Of a stretch of 64,000 bases of DNA, positions 1-11,783 are shown piece by piece. The notes beneath the pieces are model-generated. The model saw nothing but the letters and a program-made list of their open reading frames with translations, made no database searches and had not been told where the DNA came from. Position 1 is the stretch's first letter, and every line of letters starts with the position of its first letter. Source of the DNA: Lonicera japonica. Lineage: Eukaryota; Streptophyta; Magnoliopsida; Dipsacales; Caprifoliaceae. Made by a program: the position numbers and the translations under genes. The stretch spans positions 40,356,099-40,420,098 of the forward strand of contig CM038470.1 of assembly GCA_021464415.1 (NCBI GenBank), in the 5' to 3' direction.

Positions 1-878
1 GCCACTCATAATGTACTAACAGATAAAGTGGAAAGCATTACTAGCTATTGCCCATAGAAACCTGGTATACAAGTGTGAGTACTTGGCTTGGTTGTGAGAA
101 CAAAATAGAGTTAAAGCCTTGTAGGTGGCCAAGTATGGAATCCATAATGTACTATGACTAAAGAGAAAACAATAGATACTTGGCCAATTGTCATGACTTA
201 CGGTATAGGTACCGGATAGCATAGTATAACCTTGAGTTACACTTGAGAACGTATTAAGTAGGTTTATATCCTCGATTCCCTAGTAATGTGAGAATTGGCT
301 CAGGGTATTCCATGGGAAGTCTAGGGAAGGAAAAGGTTGATTGGATAGTCAGCTTCCTGGTGACTAGGATACGATTCCTAGCGGGGTTTGCACGTACGGG
401 TGTGAGAGTTGCATCAGACTGCATGGTTTTCAAACTGCTATATTAACGTAAAACAACTATTTTCTATAAAAAACCTATATAGTTCCCACTGAGCCTGGAT
501 TTGGCTCACCCCGTTTCTAAACAGTTTTGCAGGTCAAACATCAGGATTGGCGCGTGGTCTACGAGTCTAGTGGCCTCTGATGTCCTATATCTTTTGTAGT
601 CCTTGAACTAAGGACTCGGTTGTATATAATCATTGGTTGTATTAAACTCTTTCTATTTATGTATGGACTTTACAATTATTTTGGATAATGGATTATAGGT
701 TTGTATAAACGGTTTTTATATATAGATGTGGAGTTGAATGTGATGGTGTTGTGTTAATGTGTTTTGTAAACCTCTTAGACTTGGTTTTTATTTAAATGAA
801 CTCCACATACTGAGTATTTGTAAATCTGGACATTTTATTGAAGAAAAGTTTTCAAAAGTCGTGATTCGGGGCGTCACA
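1..878 (+). repeat. A-family LTR, 3' part, cut by window edge
   Basis: The piece ends in GGGGCGTCACA at 878 and aligns by eye with the right-hand ends of the A LTRs at 44089-49059 and 50686-56701, and in reverse with the left ends of 31985 and 58004. Shared blocks include the words around the Cys-poor stretch 481-520 (cccactgagcc...ggctca). I set the sense strand as + because in complete copies the TATA-like box lies toward the TGTARTACCCC end. The sequence after 878 (gttttcgccacc) belongs to a Copia LTR, so this A copy was inserted into that LTR. Its left end and TSD are outside the window. No coding is expected; the 68-residue frame inside it is chance. Confidence 0.75.
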
Positions 879-2117
879 GTTTTCGCCACCGAAACGAATT
901 CTGATCGTCCTGATTTTTTGGACTAAAATAGTAACTTTGCATTCCGAACGACATATACAAAAATTAGCCCGATCCAACGGTGCGATCAAAAGTTACAATT
1001 GATTTACGACTGCTGTGCTAAAAACCTAAAATAATTTATCGTATTCCTTCCGCCATCAAATCTTGCACCGAGTGTGGGCTACGGCATCACCAAGATTTTC
1101 TCCTCTCTCAATAGAACAAACCCTAACTCATGAGAATTATTGTTATTCTTATGAGAAGAGACAAGGCCGGCGTATATATAAGGCTACGATAGGGACCTTA
1201 AGGAGAAATAAGTGCTTGGGCTTCCTATGGAAAGTTGGAATCCTAATTCCACTATGAATTAGTTCCTTTCCATAAATTATGATTCACACCACTAAATAAT
1301 TATAATTTCACTCACGTCCTTATCTCAAAATTATATTTCGAGCTCCTTATTATTAAATACTTATTATTCTCCCCACGTTAAGATTATAAATAACCGTCAT
1401 TTAAGTTAAATTACAAACAATTATATTTAAATGACTTCTTAATCCTTGAGCCAACCACTTAACTTATTTGACATGTCGGATTAACACAATCCACCTGCAG
1501 GGTTTGACATGATCAAAACTTATAAGCTTCTCAAGGGGCTATCATCAATCCCTATACCAGGATGTGGATTCTGTCAATAATTAATATTCATCATAAATAT
1601 AGTGTCGTCATCCAATTCACAAAGATTATTGATCCATAAATGAATCTCACTCTTAATGAGTCAAAACAACAAACACTACATATATATGTCTATTAATTAT
1701 TTCAAGATTAAGAGCATAAGTAATCATAATAACCATGGGATTTTAAATTGTTTTATATAGTCAGTATAAAAACAATTAACCCAAACTGGTCCTATTCAAT
1801 ACACACAAAGTGTATTAGCACAACGAGTTAAAACTATACTGTTTCCTGTAGTCAAGATAGACTACTAAAACTTGTGCTACAATCCTACCGATGGGTGTCC
1901 AATTCCATCTACCGATGATATGATCTTCTGTGTGTAAGCTATACTCTACACACCAAATCATCTACTATATGGAATAAAAGACACACATTCACAATATTTA
2001 AAGAAATAATATAATGCAACCATTGCCCATAAAGATTCTCATTAAAATATCAAAACCAAGTTTATAACATATCCAAATCAATAAGAAAATTATGGCTTTT
2101 AGTATATCACTCTAACA
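879..2117 (-). mobile_element. Copia-1 3' LTR (truncated at left by A LTR)
   Basis: On the minus strand it starts TGTTAGAGTGATATAC at 2117. It matches the Copia LTRs at 4000-4886, 14809-15918 and 26785-28073, including the block gagtgtgggct...atcaccaagattttc near 1068-1100. Its own 3' terminus, expected as ...CCATCA, is not present because the A LTR ending at 878 replaces it. Gag sequence abuts the LTR directly at 2118 with no pol or polypurine tract between, so this is either an internally deleted element or a separate LTR insertion into gag. Confidence 0.75.
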
Positions 2118-2484
2118 CGATCATCTTCAAAACAAGATCCTTAACTCGGGTTCCTTCAGCAATAGTCGTGTTCATGAGGCCTTTCATCGAAACCTGCCTT
2201 GCGGCATGATCCTGATCCTCAAAACTATATTTGAGGTTCAGCATTATGTCGTAAGCGGTGGCAAAAGACTAATGCTAATGTTGTAACACATTTGACAAAA
2301 ATACCAGAATGTAAAGCCACGCCATCTCATCAGCCTTTTTCCACCTCCGGCACGCCTGGACTTCCTCATCGGTCGCCCCCTTACCAGGTTCTGCTAGACA
2401 AGACTCAGTGAGCACAAACTTGTACTCTTTAACAGTAAGCACAATGTTCAAGTTCCCTTTTTCGGTCAATATAATTAGGTCCAA
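2118..2484 (-). pseudogene. Copia-1 gag fragment
   Basis: This stretch is the reverse-complement counterpart of 17450-17820 in Copia-2 and holds part of a Copia gag (UBN2-type N-terminal region, by resemblance). A 69-codon frame at 2275-2484 keeps a recognisable segment ending in RRWKKADEMAWLYILVFLSN. Beyond it the frame is lost to stops and shifts. It is cut at 2118, exactly where the LTR begins. Gag would package element RNA in virus-like particles; nothing here can make a complete protein. Confidence 0.7.
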
Positions 2485-3986
2485 TCAATTTGTTTTAGTT
2501 GAGAATAATTAAAAGTGGATCGAAAGAGTTTGCCATTTTAAAACTTAAGAATCACATACAAATTATGATGGACAATAATAACTTTGAACACATATTTTAA
2601 ATATGGTACCCTCTACCATTTCAAAAAGCGTTCGCCAGTAGCCTAAGACTTTGAACAATATGCCCCATTAGTGAGGTCGTCTATTATTCATTATTTTTTA
2701 GACAGATGTAAATCCATTAAATTTTACTATCTAGACAATCCTTTATCGTCAAGCAATACATACTATCTAGACAATCTATTATTGTCAAGTTAAATATACT
2801 ATCTAGACAATCCTTTATTGTCAAGTAAAATTTAAATAGCCGACTTCTTTTGGTCCTACAAATAATAGTAGAGACTCAGTTGGAGAGCATACTATTATTT
2901 ATATCTAAGTGTATACATCATTTAATTTAGTACAATGATTCTGCAATTTATTCTCTCCGATATGGAGGTGAGCACTAAAACTCACACAAAAAATAAATCA
3001 CATCATTTAAGATTATCAGTCAGTGAAATTTGTACATTGATTCTGCAATCTATTCTTCCGATATGGAGGTGAGCACTATAACAGACACAAAGAATAAATT
3101 ACATAATCTACAAACCAATGATGGAGACCGTGGAATTTTTATGTGAAAAAAATCTCTCACCCACTTAGTATTTAAAACATTATTTTCTGAGGGTTAAGAA
3201 AAATTTATATTAAATTCTAGTCAACTAAAATAGAAGGGTATGAAATATAAAAGACATGTGCAATAAAATTATTTTGCTGCTTTTTTAAAAAAAAAAACTT
3301 ATATTTTTCAATTACGCAAAATTTATATTTATATACCCTTTTTTAATTTGACAAGAACTAAATATAAAATAAAAGGTGATCTAGGTATGGTCATGTATCC
3401 ATGTTGTCCAAAATTATAATAAAACCTAATAATTAAACACATATGACCAACACACAATCACATAAAGCATTAAACCATTCAATAATAAGAATAATTAAAT
3501 CCCTGCTATTATGGTTCAAGCTTCATCATCCCTAGTCCGTTGGAAACCTGTAACGACTTCATTGACTATGTCGGGAATCAACCTTGGTGGAAACGCCTTC
3601 TTCAACGTTCTTCGTTAAAGAAACTACAATCTTAGATACAAAGGTCATATGCCTTCATTTGCACATAAACTATTATATCTAAACTGTAAATGTAATTACA
3701 TAGATCATATGCCTCCTTTTAAGGAGTTCACAAATCTGATCTAAATTTAATTTACAACCATGAATAAAACCCAAATCATCATGCACATTAAAATTAACCA
3801 CGAATAAAAACATCGTGAGATCCAATCACATAAAACATTATTACGTGACCATTATAGCAGGACAAGAACACTATAAAACAAGGGTTAGCGAGTTCTACGT
3901 TCTATCCAACAACAACATGCATGAATAGATTTAACTGGACAACATGGCTAGTTCAATCCGTACACAGTATCAAAGAAAACTAATCG
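2485..3986 (-). mobile_element. Copia-1 untranslated leader
   Basis: This is about 1.5 kb between PBS and gag with no credible coding. The same leader is in Copia-2 (15932 to about 17445) on the other strand, so it belongs to the family and is not host DNA. It contains three 36-bp repeats at 2725-2825 and a tandem duplication of roughly 115 bp around 2930-3105 (marked by two copies of gatatggaggtgagcact). There is also an A tract at 3287-3297. Confidence 0.65.
2725..2825. repeat. 36-bp hairpin repeat, three copies
   Basis: Three copies of tactatctagacaatc...attgtcaag start at about 2725, 2761 and 2797. Each holds the inverted repeat GACAAT-5 nt-ATTGTC. The Copia-2 leader has only two copies (about 17147-17217), so copy number varies within the family. 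Confidence 0.8.
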
Positions 3987-3997
3987 CTCTAATACCA
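3987..3997 (-). other. Copia-1 primer binding site
   Basis: The minus strand reads TGGTATTAGAG, one mismatch from the usual initiator-Met PBS TGGTATCAGAG. It lies two bases inside the LTR end (CCATCA at 4000-4005), the spacing also seen in Copia-2. Confidence 0.85.
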
Positions 3998-3999
3998 AT

Positions 4000-4886
4000 T
4001 GATGGAAACATAAATACAGGATCGTTTGATATTGCGTATAGATTGAACAAAAAACTTTTGCTAAAACCCTATAAGAATAAAGGGATTTCACCTTTGTGGA
4101 TCATGTAGAGGATCCATATGAGGAGACTAGGGTTTGAATGCATCAGATTGCGATTTGGTCAGATTTTTTTAATTCTCGCTGGGCCGCGAAAATCGATTGT
4201 TTTCGCCACCGAAATTACTTCCGATCGTCCTAATTTATCGCTTTACAAAACTTATAAGCTTCTCATAGGGCTATCATCAATCCCTATACCGGGACGTGGA
4301 TTCCGTCAATAATTAATATTCATTATACATATAGTGTCGTCATCCAATTCACGAAAATTATTGATCCATAAATGAATCTCACTCTAAATGAGTCAAAACA
4401 ACAAACACTGTATATATTTGTCTATTAGTTATTTCAAGATTAAGAGCACAAGTAATCATAATAATAATGGGATTTTAAATTTTTTTATATAGTCAGTATA
4501 AAAATAATTAACCCAAACTGGTCATATTCAATACACATAAAGTGTACTAGCACAATGAATTAAAACTATACCGTTTCCTGTAGTTAAGATAGACTACTAA
4601 AACTTGTGCTACAATCCTACCGATGGGTGTCCAATTCCATTTAAGACTGTGAACCATTAAACTTATATTCCACAAGAACCGATGATATGATATTTTGTGT
4701 GTAAGTTATACTCTACACACCAAATCATCTACTATATGGAATAAAAGACACACACATGCACAATATTTTAATAAATAATATAATGCAACCATTGTCCATA
4801 AAGATTCTCATTAAACTAGCAAAACCAAGTTTATAACATATCTAAACCAACAAGAAAATTATGGCTTTTAGTATAAAACTCTAACA
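4000..4886 (-). mobile_element. Copia-1 5' LTR, internally deleted
   Basis: The minus-strand start is TGTTAGAG at 4886 and the end is CCATCA at 4000. At 887 bp it is shorter than the 1110 and 1289 bp of related LTRs. The missing part falls near 4235, where the family sequence jumps from a cctaatttatcg block to the aaaacttataagct block. Flanks do not give a clear 5-bp TSD with the other LTR. Confidence 0.8.
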
Positions 4887-5200
4887 GGGGCTGGGTTTGA
4901 GTCAGTACAAATTTCAATATCAAGAATTGTAGAATTAGGGAATTCATTCCAACTTTATATTTCTAGAAGAATAAGTGTTTATTCTTAATATTAATTATGG
5001 AATTACGGAATTCACTCCAGCTTTAATATGTTATTTTAATTCGAATAATGAAAGTATTCACAGTGTATTAATTCTCTGGCCTCATATTTGACTTATGTGT
5101 TTTAATGATTTATTGTCTAATTTGACTTAGTTCATTAATGATATAAATTATCTTAATTAATTAATGGATGCAATTAATATTGAGACCTACAGAAGCCTAA
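4887..5200. other. unassigned AT-rich sequence
   Basis: I see no reading frame, RNA gene or repeat match here. It flanks the Tourist MITE and continues at 5771. Two related segments near 4930-4960 and 4995-5020 share the word aattc-attcca/ctcca, suggesting an old local duplication. Confidence 0.3.
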
Positions 5201-5767
5201 GGCCTCGTTTGATTCAGGTATTAAAAAGTGGGATAGGATTGCTAATACCACTTTTTTTATAATACCTTGTTTGATTCGCACAAATGTGCTGCGATTACTA
5301 ATACCGGTACTAACTTAATACCACTTTTTGTGGTATAATTTAATAACATGGGGAGGTGGTATTGTTTATCCAGGATTAAGAAAAATGAATCATATATTTT
5401 CAAAAATGCCATTACTACTATAATATTTTCAAAAATGTCACTACTACTATATTATTATTATTATTTTAATTTAATTTTTAAAAAAAAATTGTTTTTTTTA
5501 AATTCAATTTTATTTTTTATTTTTTTACATTTTTTTTAGAATTTGTTTTTAAATTTTTAATTTTATTTTGTTAGTCCAAAATATAATCCCGTATACGAGT
5601 TACATAATCAAACATGGTATTAAAGTTAGCATGAGATATCCCAGTATTAATACTGCATGAATCAAACAAGGTATTGGTATTAAATTAATACTAGGATTAA
5701 TAGTCCAGTACTATTAATATTAGTATTATTAATCCCACTGACCCAAATACCTTAATCAAACGAGGCC
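5201..5767. mobile_element. Tourist-like (PIF/Harbinger) MITE, TSD TAA
   Basis: The ends are GGCCTCGTTTGATTcAGGTATT on the left and its reverse complement AATACCTtAATCAAACGAGGCC on the right, flanked by TAA at 5198-5200 and 5768-5770. Three-base TAA/TTA duplications and GG...CC ends are typical of Tourist MITEs. A second, inner inverted pair (aataccttgtttgattc near 5262 and its complement near 5652) sits inside. Length is 567 bp. It has no transposase; the AT-rich 63-codon frame inside is not meaningful. Confidence 0.9.
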
Positions 5768-5770
5768 TAA

Positions 5771-6290
5771 ATGATATAAATTTAATGCATTAGTGCCTAG
5801 GTCTATCCAGACTCTTATCACCCTTAGGACAACCATTTAGCCAAGACATGGCAAGCTCGGATAGAATTTGAAGGGTCCTTACAATGAAACTTCACCAAGT
5901 GATACAAGCTCCTATCAACACCAAGACATGAATGGTCGGCCAATTCCCAACCCATGGAACGTAGCTAATTTGAGGAACTATTATCACTCATTAAAAGCCA
6001 GCAAAAGGGCTCTTGTCTTTGCAAACTTGTGAATATTAATGAAGTGCTCACTCTTTAGAAAAACTATGTGTTCAAATCCAAAGACCTCCAATGTGGGAAA
6101 ATGCATGAAAAATAAGACCTTGCTAGTCTTAGGCATTCAAAGACTTTACATTTTTAAGGCCACTCCTAAGTAGGACCTTGTTCGGCAAGGCAAAGTCTAA
6201 GACCTTTCTTGTCAAAGGCAATTCTTAAGAAAGACCTTATTCATTTAAGGCAAGAAATTTTTGCTCAGCAAGGCAAATAATAAGACCTTG
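5771..6290. other. unassigned sequence with degenerate short repeats
   Basis: No gene is visible. From about 6110 to 6290 the words aagaccttg, ttaaggc and ggcaagg recur every 40-60 bp, forming a degenerate tandem repeat that ends exactly where the C LTR starts. Confidence 0.35.
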
Positions 6291-7285
6291 TGTGACACCC
6301 TGAATTATGTTAAGAGTTTCAAACCTCCGGAACCCAGTTAATCACAGTGCTGTAAGCGACGACTGCTTCAAAGTACATAGTTTAAAACTTATTTAATAGT
6401 AAATTATATAAAAATACTCGTTTAAAAAAAAATTGGCATGGGGAGTTCGTAAAGTTAATAAAATCAAATTTGTAAATGAGAAGATAAAATTTAACTAGAA
6501 ATTTAACTCCTCATTTTTAAAGTCCTCAATCATATCGAAATCGAAAAAATCCATATTAAACAATCCCTCCAACGAGGTCCCAACTTTCATTAAAAGGCTT
6601 TAGATCATTTCTCAATAATTATACATGTAATCTAATAGAAATTTAATTATACAAAACTAATTAAGTATAAGTCGTCTACGGAAAGACTATAAGTATTTAA
6701 GGTATTCAAAGGCCTCTAGACTCTATACTCGTGCTATCCCTGATGAAGTACTTGCAAAACTAGTGTGGAAAATGGAATGAGCCAAACACGGGCTCAGTGG
6801 AAATTATAAGGATTTGCTTACGAAAATAGATATTTGAAAACACATACGATGTGTAGTAAAGAAAGTAATTTGAACCATATTTATACGCTTATACCATTCC
6901 TATATATTCTAAATATATATACATATATATGAAGTACTTAGTTTAAAATATCATGAAAACTATGTTATATGCACTGCACACCAAATGCTATCCCACCCTG
7001 TAAATACGATAAAGTATGTAACACCAATATACAAATAAAATAGTAGTATCAATTATAAGTCATGTCCTAAAACAAAACGTATGCACTAATCTTATTTAGC
7101 TGTTCATCTCATATCTAACTATTAACTTTTTGGTTCCATTCAACAAGAACATCAGCATCTAGGATTTCTATTGTGCACAGTCACCATGACTCAGGTATGC
7201 AGCCCCTGAGGCTGGGTTCCCCCTACAGGACCACCTAGATGTGTAAAGAATGCCACCTCGCCAAGTCCCTCTACCAGACCATAAA
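6291..7285 (-). repeat. C-family LTR copy 1, first piece
   Basis: It opens with TGTGACACCC, the sense 3' end on the minus strand. It aligns with the second C copy at 38565-38624, 43649-44088 and 49065-49620 (shared block ctccaacgaggtcc, then agtgggaac/aaattata, then ccccctacaggaccacctagatgtgta). At 7285 the match stops inside gaccATAAA and resumes at 26628 with ATAAAgtatg, proving a later insertion at this point. Confidence 0.7.
7281..7285. other. TSD of A LTR (left), ATAAA
   Basis: ATAAA occurs at 7281-7285 and at 26628-26632. It brackets an A LTR that starts TGTGATGCCCC and ends GGTATTACA. The pair is 19.3 kb apart because Tat-1 lies inside the LTR. Confidence 0.9.
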
Positions 7286-8849
7286 TGTGATGCCCCGAAT
7301 TTCGTTCCGAGATTTTCACCTCCGGGACTCGGTTAATCACGGTGCTATACGCGACGGCGGGATTAAATTAAAACAATATCTAAAACACTTCTTGTGTAAA
7401 ATTCCAGTTTAGAAAAAATTTGGCATGTAGAGTCTATAAATTTAATAATTCCAAAAACCTGTATGCAACAATGTAAGTTTCAAAAGCCTTTGGAACAAAC
7501 TCCTCCACATTCACATAGATTCATATCCAACCACTTAATTACAAATGTTGTACAATCCAATTTCCTTCAACGAGGTCCCAAGCAATACTAATAAGTTATA
7601 CAACACTTTCACAATACGTGATATTTTAATTCAATTATACAAAGTATTCAAAAGATATAGGTTTTATAATCATCAAGTCATCCTGAGACAACTACATAGT
7701 TCTAAGTTATCAGAGCTTCCTAGACTCATACACGTGCCATCCCTCGAAGAGTACCTGTAAAACTGTTTTGGGAAATAGGAGTGAGCCAAATGGGCTCAGT
7801 GGGAACTATAAAGTTTAATATATAAAAAAATTATATTTTCAAAATAATGCATGCAATGTGGAATAATGAAAGTTGTTCCTTTCATATATGTTGTATGAAT
7901 ATGCCATCTCTATAAATTGTAAACATTTATAGATTTATAGTATCAATACTATGAAGGTCATTTTTTAATATGTATGGTAATGCTTTCCCATCCCCAACAT
8001 ATAATAAGATAGAGATCACTTGAAAATACAGTTGAAATCGCACTGAGAAAATAATATATTTGTAAAACTCATAGTTACGGTAAAATAAGTATCGTTGAGA
8101 TAGAAATAATTCATAGCATGAAAGTATGTACTTCCAACTCATATACGTATATATGTAAAACTGTTAGCTAGTTTGTAGAACTTGGCACTACAATTGCATC
8201 ATCTAAACGTATATCATCCGAGATAATACTCTCGATAATCCGCAACTATCCAAGTGTACAAACAGGTCTGCATTTCGTGGCCTTTTAACCATGCGGCAGC
8301 AGGGCCTCCTGTTATTTTTCGTGCACGATTTCGGGTCTTTCACCCAGGAGCGCTATGTCCCAACTTACCTCCCCAACCTTTAGGGAACAAACCTGGGACT
8401 AATCATGGACTAGCACAATAATATATTGAAGCATTCTAAGTGTTTGATCCACAAATGAACAATTGTGCCAAATAAAACAACATAATAGTTCATACTGAAA
8501 TCCATTAACTAGCCAACCCATATAAAGAAAATGGAAACCATACTTATAAACCCTTTACTCACAAATACCATATACGTAATCAAAACGCTTTTCTCGTCAA
8601 ACAATTTAATTATACCCAAAGCACATACTTAATATATATTTACATACATTACATATAAATTCAATTATTTAACTATATTCTCTTCTTTATTACTGTCATA
8701 TTGTTGTTGTACTTGAAACTAAAGACGCCAAGTCCGTCAACTAGTGGCTTAGTTAAGAACACCACCACTTTGGGGAATTTCACGAGTTTTCGTCCAATTG
8801 GCGGTAAGCCAAGTATAGCATATACTTTTATAATATTTAAGTTCACCAT
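7286..8849 (-). repeat. A LTR copy 2, left half
   Basis: It begins TGTGATGCCCCGAATTTCG and follows the A family through the ctccaacgaggtcc block, the agtgggaac block and the gtccgtcaact block near 8730. At 8849 it is interrupted by Tat-1 and resumes at 25205. Both halves together are about 3.0 kb. It is a solo LTR with perfect TSD ATAAA. Confidence 0.85.
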
Positions 8850-9630
8850 TGTGAGAATTTGGACCTCCGAGCTGTGCTTCTCGGTTTCTTTGTTTTGAGT
8901 AGAAAACTTGTTTTGTAAAGTCACTAGTTTGTTTTACAAGAAAACAAACAAAAGATCGTACGAAGGACAATTCAAAAACGAATTATCTTTCATACGTTTA
9001 AAACCAGAGATTGATTAAAACTTATTTTGCTAGGGTTTGGGAACTACGTTACGAATTGGGAAGGTGTTAGGCACCCAATCCGCCCTTTCGGTCTCTTAAT
9101 AGATCATATATCTAATTCCTATTTTAGACATCTTGCAAGTAGTTTGAATAGTTTCCAGAATAGTCCTTTCGGATAAATTTAGTTTAAAATAGTATTTTTG
9201 AAATCAGACTCGAGCTTTGCGAGCGCCTACCTATTCATTCATAGAATGAAATCAAAGTCTCGTAGTTCCTTTCTTTTGGAAACTATTTTTGCGTTTTTGC
9301 TTTGTTTTGAAAACGTGTCAAAACAGGTTTTAGTTTTCTTGTAAAATTTAAGAAGGATTTATTTCGAAACCAGTGGACTTCTTTGTAAGATATCTAATTT
9401 TCTATATTAAAACTGCATTTAAATGCAGTATTGAAATTCAGGAAGGGTATAGAAAGACGTACCTCTCTCTGGAACTTTCTCTCTCTGGACTCTCTTTTTA
9501 GGATTTTCTCTCTCTAACTCTCTCTCTAGACATTCTCTAAAAGAAAAGATTCTCTAATAATTTTGATAGAATTTCACCTTACTAAAAACACTAATGAGTG
9601 TTGATGATCCAAAATGAGAGCTCAAGGGTC

Positions 9631-9640
9631 CTATTTATAG
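9631..9640 (-). promoter_or_regulatory. TATA box of Tat-1 3' LTR
   Basis: The minus strand reads CTATAAATAG. The same box is at the equivalent place in the B LTRs at 10964-10972 and near 53392 on the + strand. Downstream on the minus strand comes a leader rich in ctagagagagaaag. Confidence 0.85.
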
Positions 9641-9722
9641 CAAAATTTCCGCCAAAAACGCTCCAAAAGAAGCCGACCGCAGGGGGTGCGGCTAGGGCCT
9701 GCGGTTGGGGGCTATGGCTAGG

Positions 9723-9742
9723 TGCCAGCCGTACGGCTGGCA
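9723..9742. promoter_or_regulatory. 20-bp perfect palindrome in B-LTR U3
   Basis: TGCCAGCCGTACGGCTGGCA is its own reverse complement. It lies about 85 bp upstream of the TATA box. Related GC-rich words (agccgtacggtt, ggtgcggct, gcctgcggtt) repeat from 9670 to 9790. Confidence 0.85.
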
Positions 9743-10057
9743 GCGTTGGCAGCTAGCCGTACGGTTGGTATGTGCGGTTAGGGGCTACGACTGGCTCACA
9801 AAAAGCACAGAAACACTTGAAAAACTCGATTCTTCTAACGGGGCACTGCCCCGCACCCCGCGTCCTGACCGGGCAGTTCGATCCCCGTCCTAGTAAGCGT
9901 AGAGGCAACAATGGTCGTTTCAGACTCCCAACGGGTCCGAAATTGGAGTCTTTCCTATCAATCTTTTATATGCATGATGACTCAGGACTAAATGCAATAT
10001 GCCCGTTTTATGAGGAAATGAGTATTCACACGAGAGTCGTGAATTGGGGTGTTCACA

Positions 10058-10066
10058 GACCCTCTC
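10058..10066 (-). other. Tat-1 polypurine tract
   Basis: The minus strand reads GAGAGGGTC immediately before the LTR start, within the purine-rich gggatgagagggtc. The same nine bases abut the Tat-2 LTR at 57812-57820, which supports the boundary. Confidence 0.75.
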
Positions 10067-10381
10067 ATCCCGGGATTCTTGCCTGTAAAAATTCTGGGAC
10101 GATAAGAAGACAACGATTCACGACTCTCGGGTGAATCTCAATGCGTTTATACTTGAATTAAAACATACCCTTCTGGCACATGAATTTCGTTTGCGTTTCG
10201 GGCAATGTAATCCACGACTGCCCTTTTCCTTTTGACTAGGCATCACGATACATCGGTCCATTTCTTCCGCCTACCTTCTATGGCGCATTACCCTCGGCGT
10301 ACAGGACTTAGGGAGTTTTGACATATCGTCGAATCCGGAAAAAGGTATTTTAAAGGTCTTCCGTCTTCTGGGGAGAAGTGA
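10067..10381 (-). mobile_element. Tat-1 3' untranslated region, unique part
   Basis: About 315 bp lie between the polypurine tract and the satellite. A stretch near 10110-10135 repeats the LTR-start words cacgactctcgg-gtgaat, so a partial U3 copy may lie here. No coding is apparent. Confidence 0.5.
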
Positions 10382-10611
10382 AAAGGTGATTTTTGTTTTG
10401 ACATATCCCTTCGTGGAGAGTGGTGCTAGAAGAAGAAATTTCCATCTTTGGGAAATGTGAACAAGATTCCCATCATGGGGAATGTAAGGAATTCGAAAAG
10501 TTTCCTTCGTGGGGAATGTGCAGTAAAGGTTATTTCCCTTAATGGGGAAAGGGGATCGGAGAAAAATTCCCATCGTGGGGAATGCGAAGAATTCCTACCT
10601 CGAGGAATTCC
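10382..10611. repeat. 115-bp hairpin satellite, left remnant
   Basis: These are diverged units of the array at 11784-12400, with words such as attcccatcgtggggaatgc and tttcccttaatggggaaagg. The array is cut at gaggaATTCC (10611) by a solo LTR and resumes at ATTCGaaaaattc (11784). Confidence 0.85.
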
Positions 10612-11783
10612 TGTGAACACCCCAATCCACGACTCTCGTGTGAACTTGATTTTCATACAAAACAAGCATTTCGCATCAAGTCTTGAGTTGTCATGCATAC
10701 AGGAGGTCGTTAGGAAAAACCCTGATTTTCGAACACGTTAGGAATCTATTGCAACCATGTCGCCACTTCGCTTACTAGGACGGTTGGCTCCCAACCATAC
10801 GGTTGGCTTTGAGCCGAAAGCTCGAGCCGCACAGTTGGCTCCCAACCGTGCGGTTGGCTTCGAGCCGCATGCCCTAGCCGCACGCCTTAGCCGCAGCCCT
10901 CCCTAGCCGTACGGCTGGCTCCTAGCCGCGCGGCTACCCAGGCCATTTTTTAGCATTTTTCTCTATAAATAGGACCCTTGGGCTCTCATTTGAGATCATC
11001 AACACTCAATAGTGTTTTTAGTAAGGTGAAACTCTGTCAAAATTATTAGAGAGTCCTTTTTAGAGAAAGTCTTAGAGAGAGAAAGTTCTAGAGAGAGAAG
11101 CTTTAGAGATTGAAAGTTCTAGAGAGAGAAGGAAGCAAGGCAAGGTTCTTATTTCTTCTTCAAGCGCATCAGGTACGTCTTTCTACAACCTTTCTAAATT
11201 TCAATACTGCATTTTAATATCATTTTTAATACAAAAAATTAGATAACTTGCAAAGAAGTTCACTGTTTTCTAAACTAGTTCATTCTAAGTTTTATAAGAA
11301 ATCTAAAATCCGTTTTGACACGTTTTCAAAACAAACAAAAATACAAAAATAGTTTCCAAATAAATGGAACTACGAGACTCTGATTTCATTCTACGAATGA
11401 ATACGTAGGCGCTCGCAAAGCTCGAGTCTGATTTCAAAATATTGTTTTAAACTAAATTTATCCGGAAAGGACTATTTTGAAAACTATTCAAACTACTTGC
11501 AAGATATCTAAAATAGGAATTAGATACATGATCCATTAAGAGATCGAAAGGGCGAATTGGGTGCCTAACACCTTCCCAATTCGTAACGTAGTTCCCGAAC
11601 CCTAGCAAAGTATATTTTTAAACTCTGGTTTTAAACGTATGAAAGATAATTTGTTTTCGAATTGTCCTTTGTACGATCTTTTGTTTGTTTTCTCGTAAAA
11701 CAAACTGGCGACTCTATAAAACACGTTTTCAAAGAAAACTGAGAACGAGGACTCTTCTCGGGTCGCGGGTCCGGATTCTCACA
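10612..11783 (+). mobile_element. solo B LTR inside the satellite
   Basis: It starts TGTGAACACCCCAATCCACG and ends GGATTCTCACA, 1172 bp. Flanks are ATTCC (10607-10611) and ATTCG (11784-11788), a 5-bp TSD with one change. Removing the LTR plus one TSD restores the expected satellite order gaggaattcgaaaaattc. U3 carries palindromes AGCCGTACGGCT (10905-10916) and AGCCGCGCGGCT (10924-10935), then TATAAATAG (10964-10972) and a GA-rich leader. There is no internal region, so it is a solo LTR, opposite in strand to Tat-1. Confidence 0.9.
10905..10972 (+). promoter_or_regulatory. palindrome pair and TATA box, solo B LTR
   Basis: Two perfect 12-bp palindromes, AGCCGTACGGCT and AGCCGCGCGGCT, lie 28-60 bp upstream of TATAAATAG. 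About ten looser copies of agccgcacg/accgtgcggttgg fill 10780-10900. Confidence 0.85.

Larger units (their letters stand above)
8850..10057 (-). mobile_element. Tat-1 3' LTR (B family)
   Basis: On the minus strand it starts TGTGAACACCCCAATTCACG at 10057 and ends CCAAATTCTCACA at 8850. Flanking ACCAT (8845-8849) pairs with ACTAT (25200-25204), a 5-bp TSD with one change, so 8850 and 25199 are the outer ends of one element. U3 holds the palindrome cluster at 9670-9790, then CTATAAATAG at 9640-9631. Compared with the 5' LTR it lacks about 60 bp near 9463 (the pyrimidine-rich leader) and keeps about 150 bp that the 5' LTR has lost. Confidence 0.88.

Noticed and set aside
5348..5539. 63-codon frame in the MITE
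   Set aside because: Low-complexity Phe/Leu/Ile translation of an AT-rich MITE interior.
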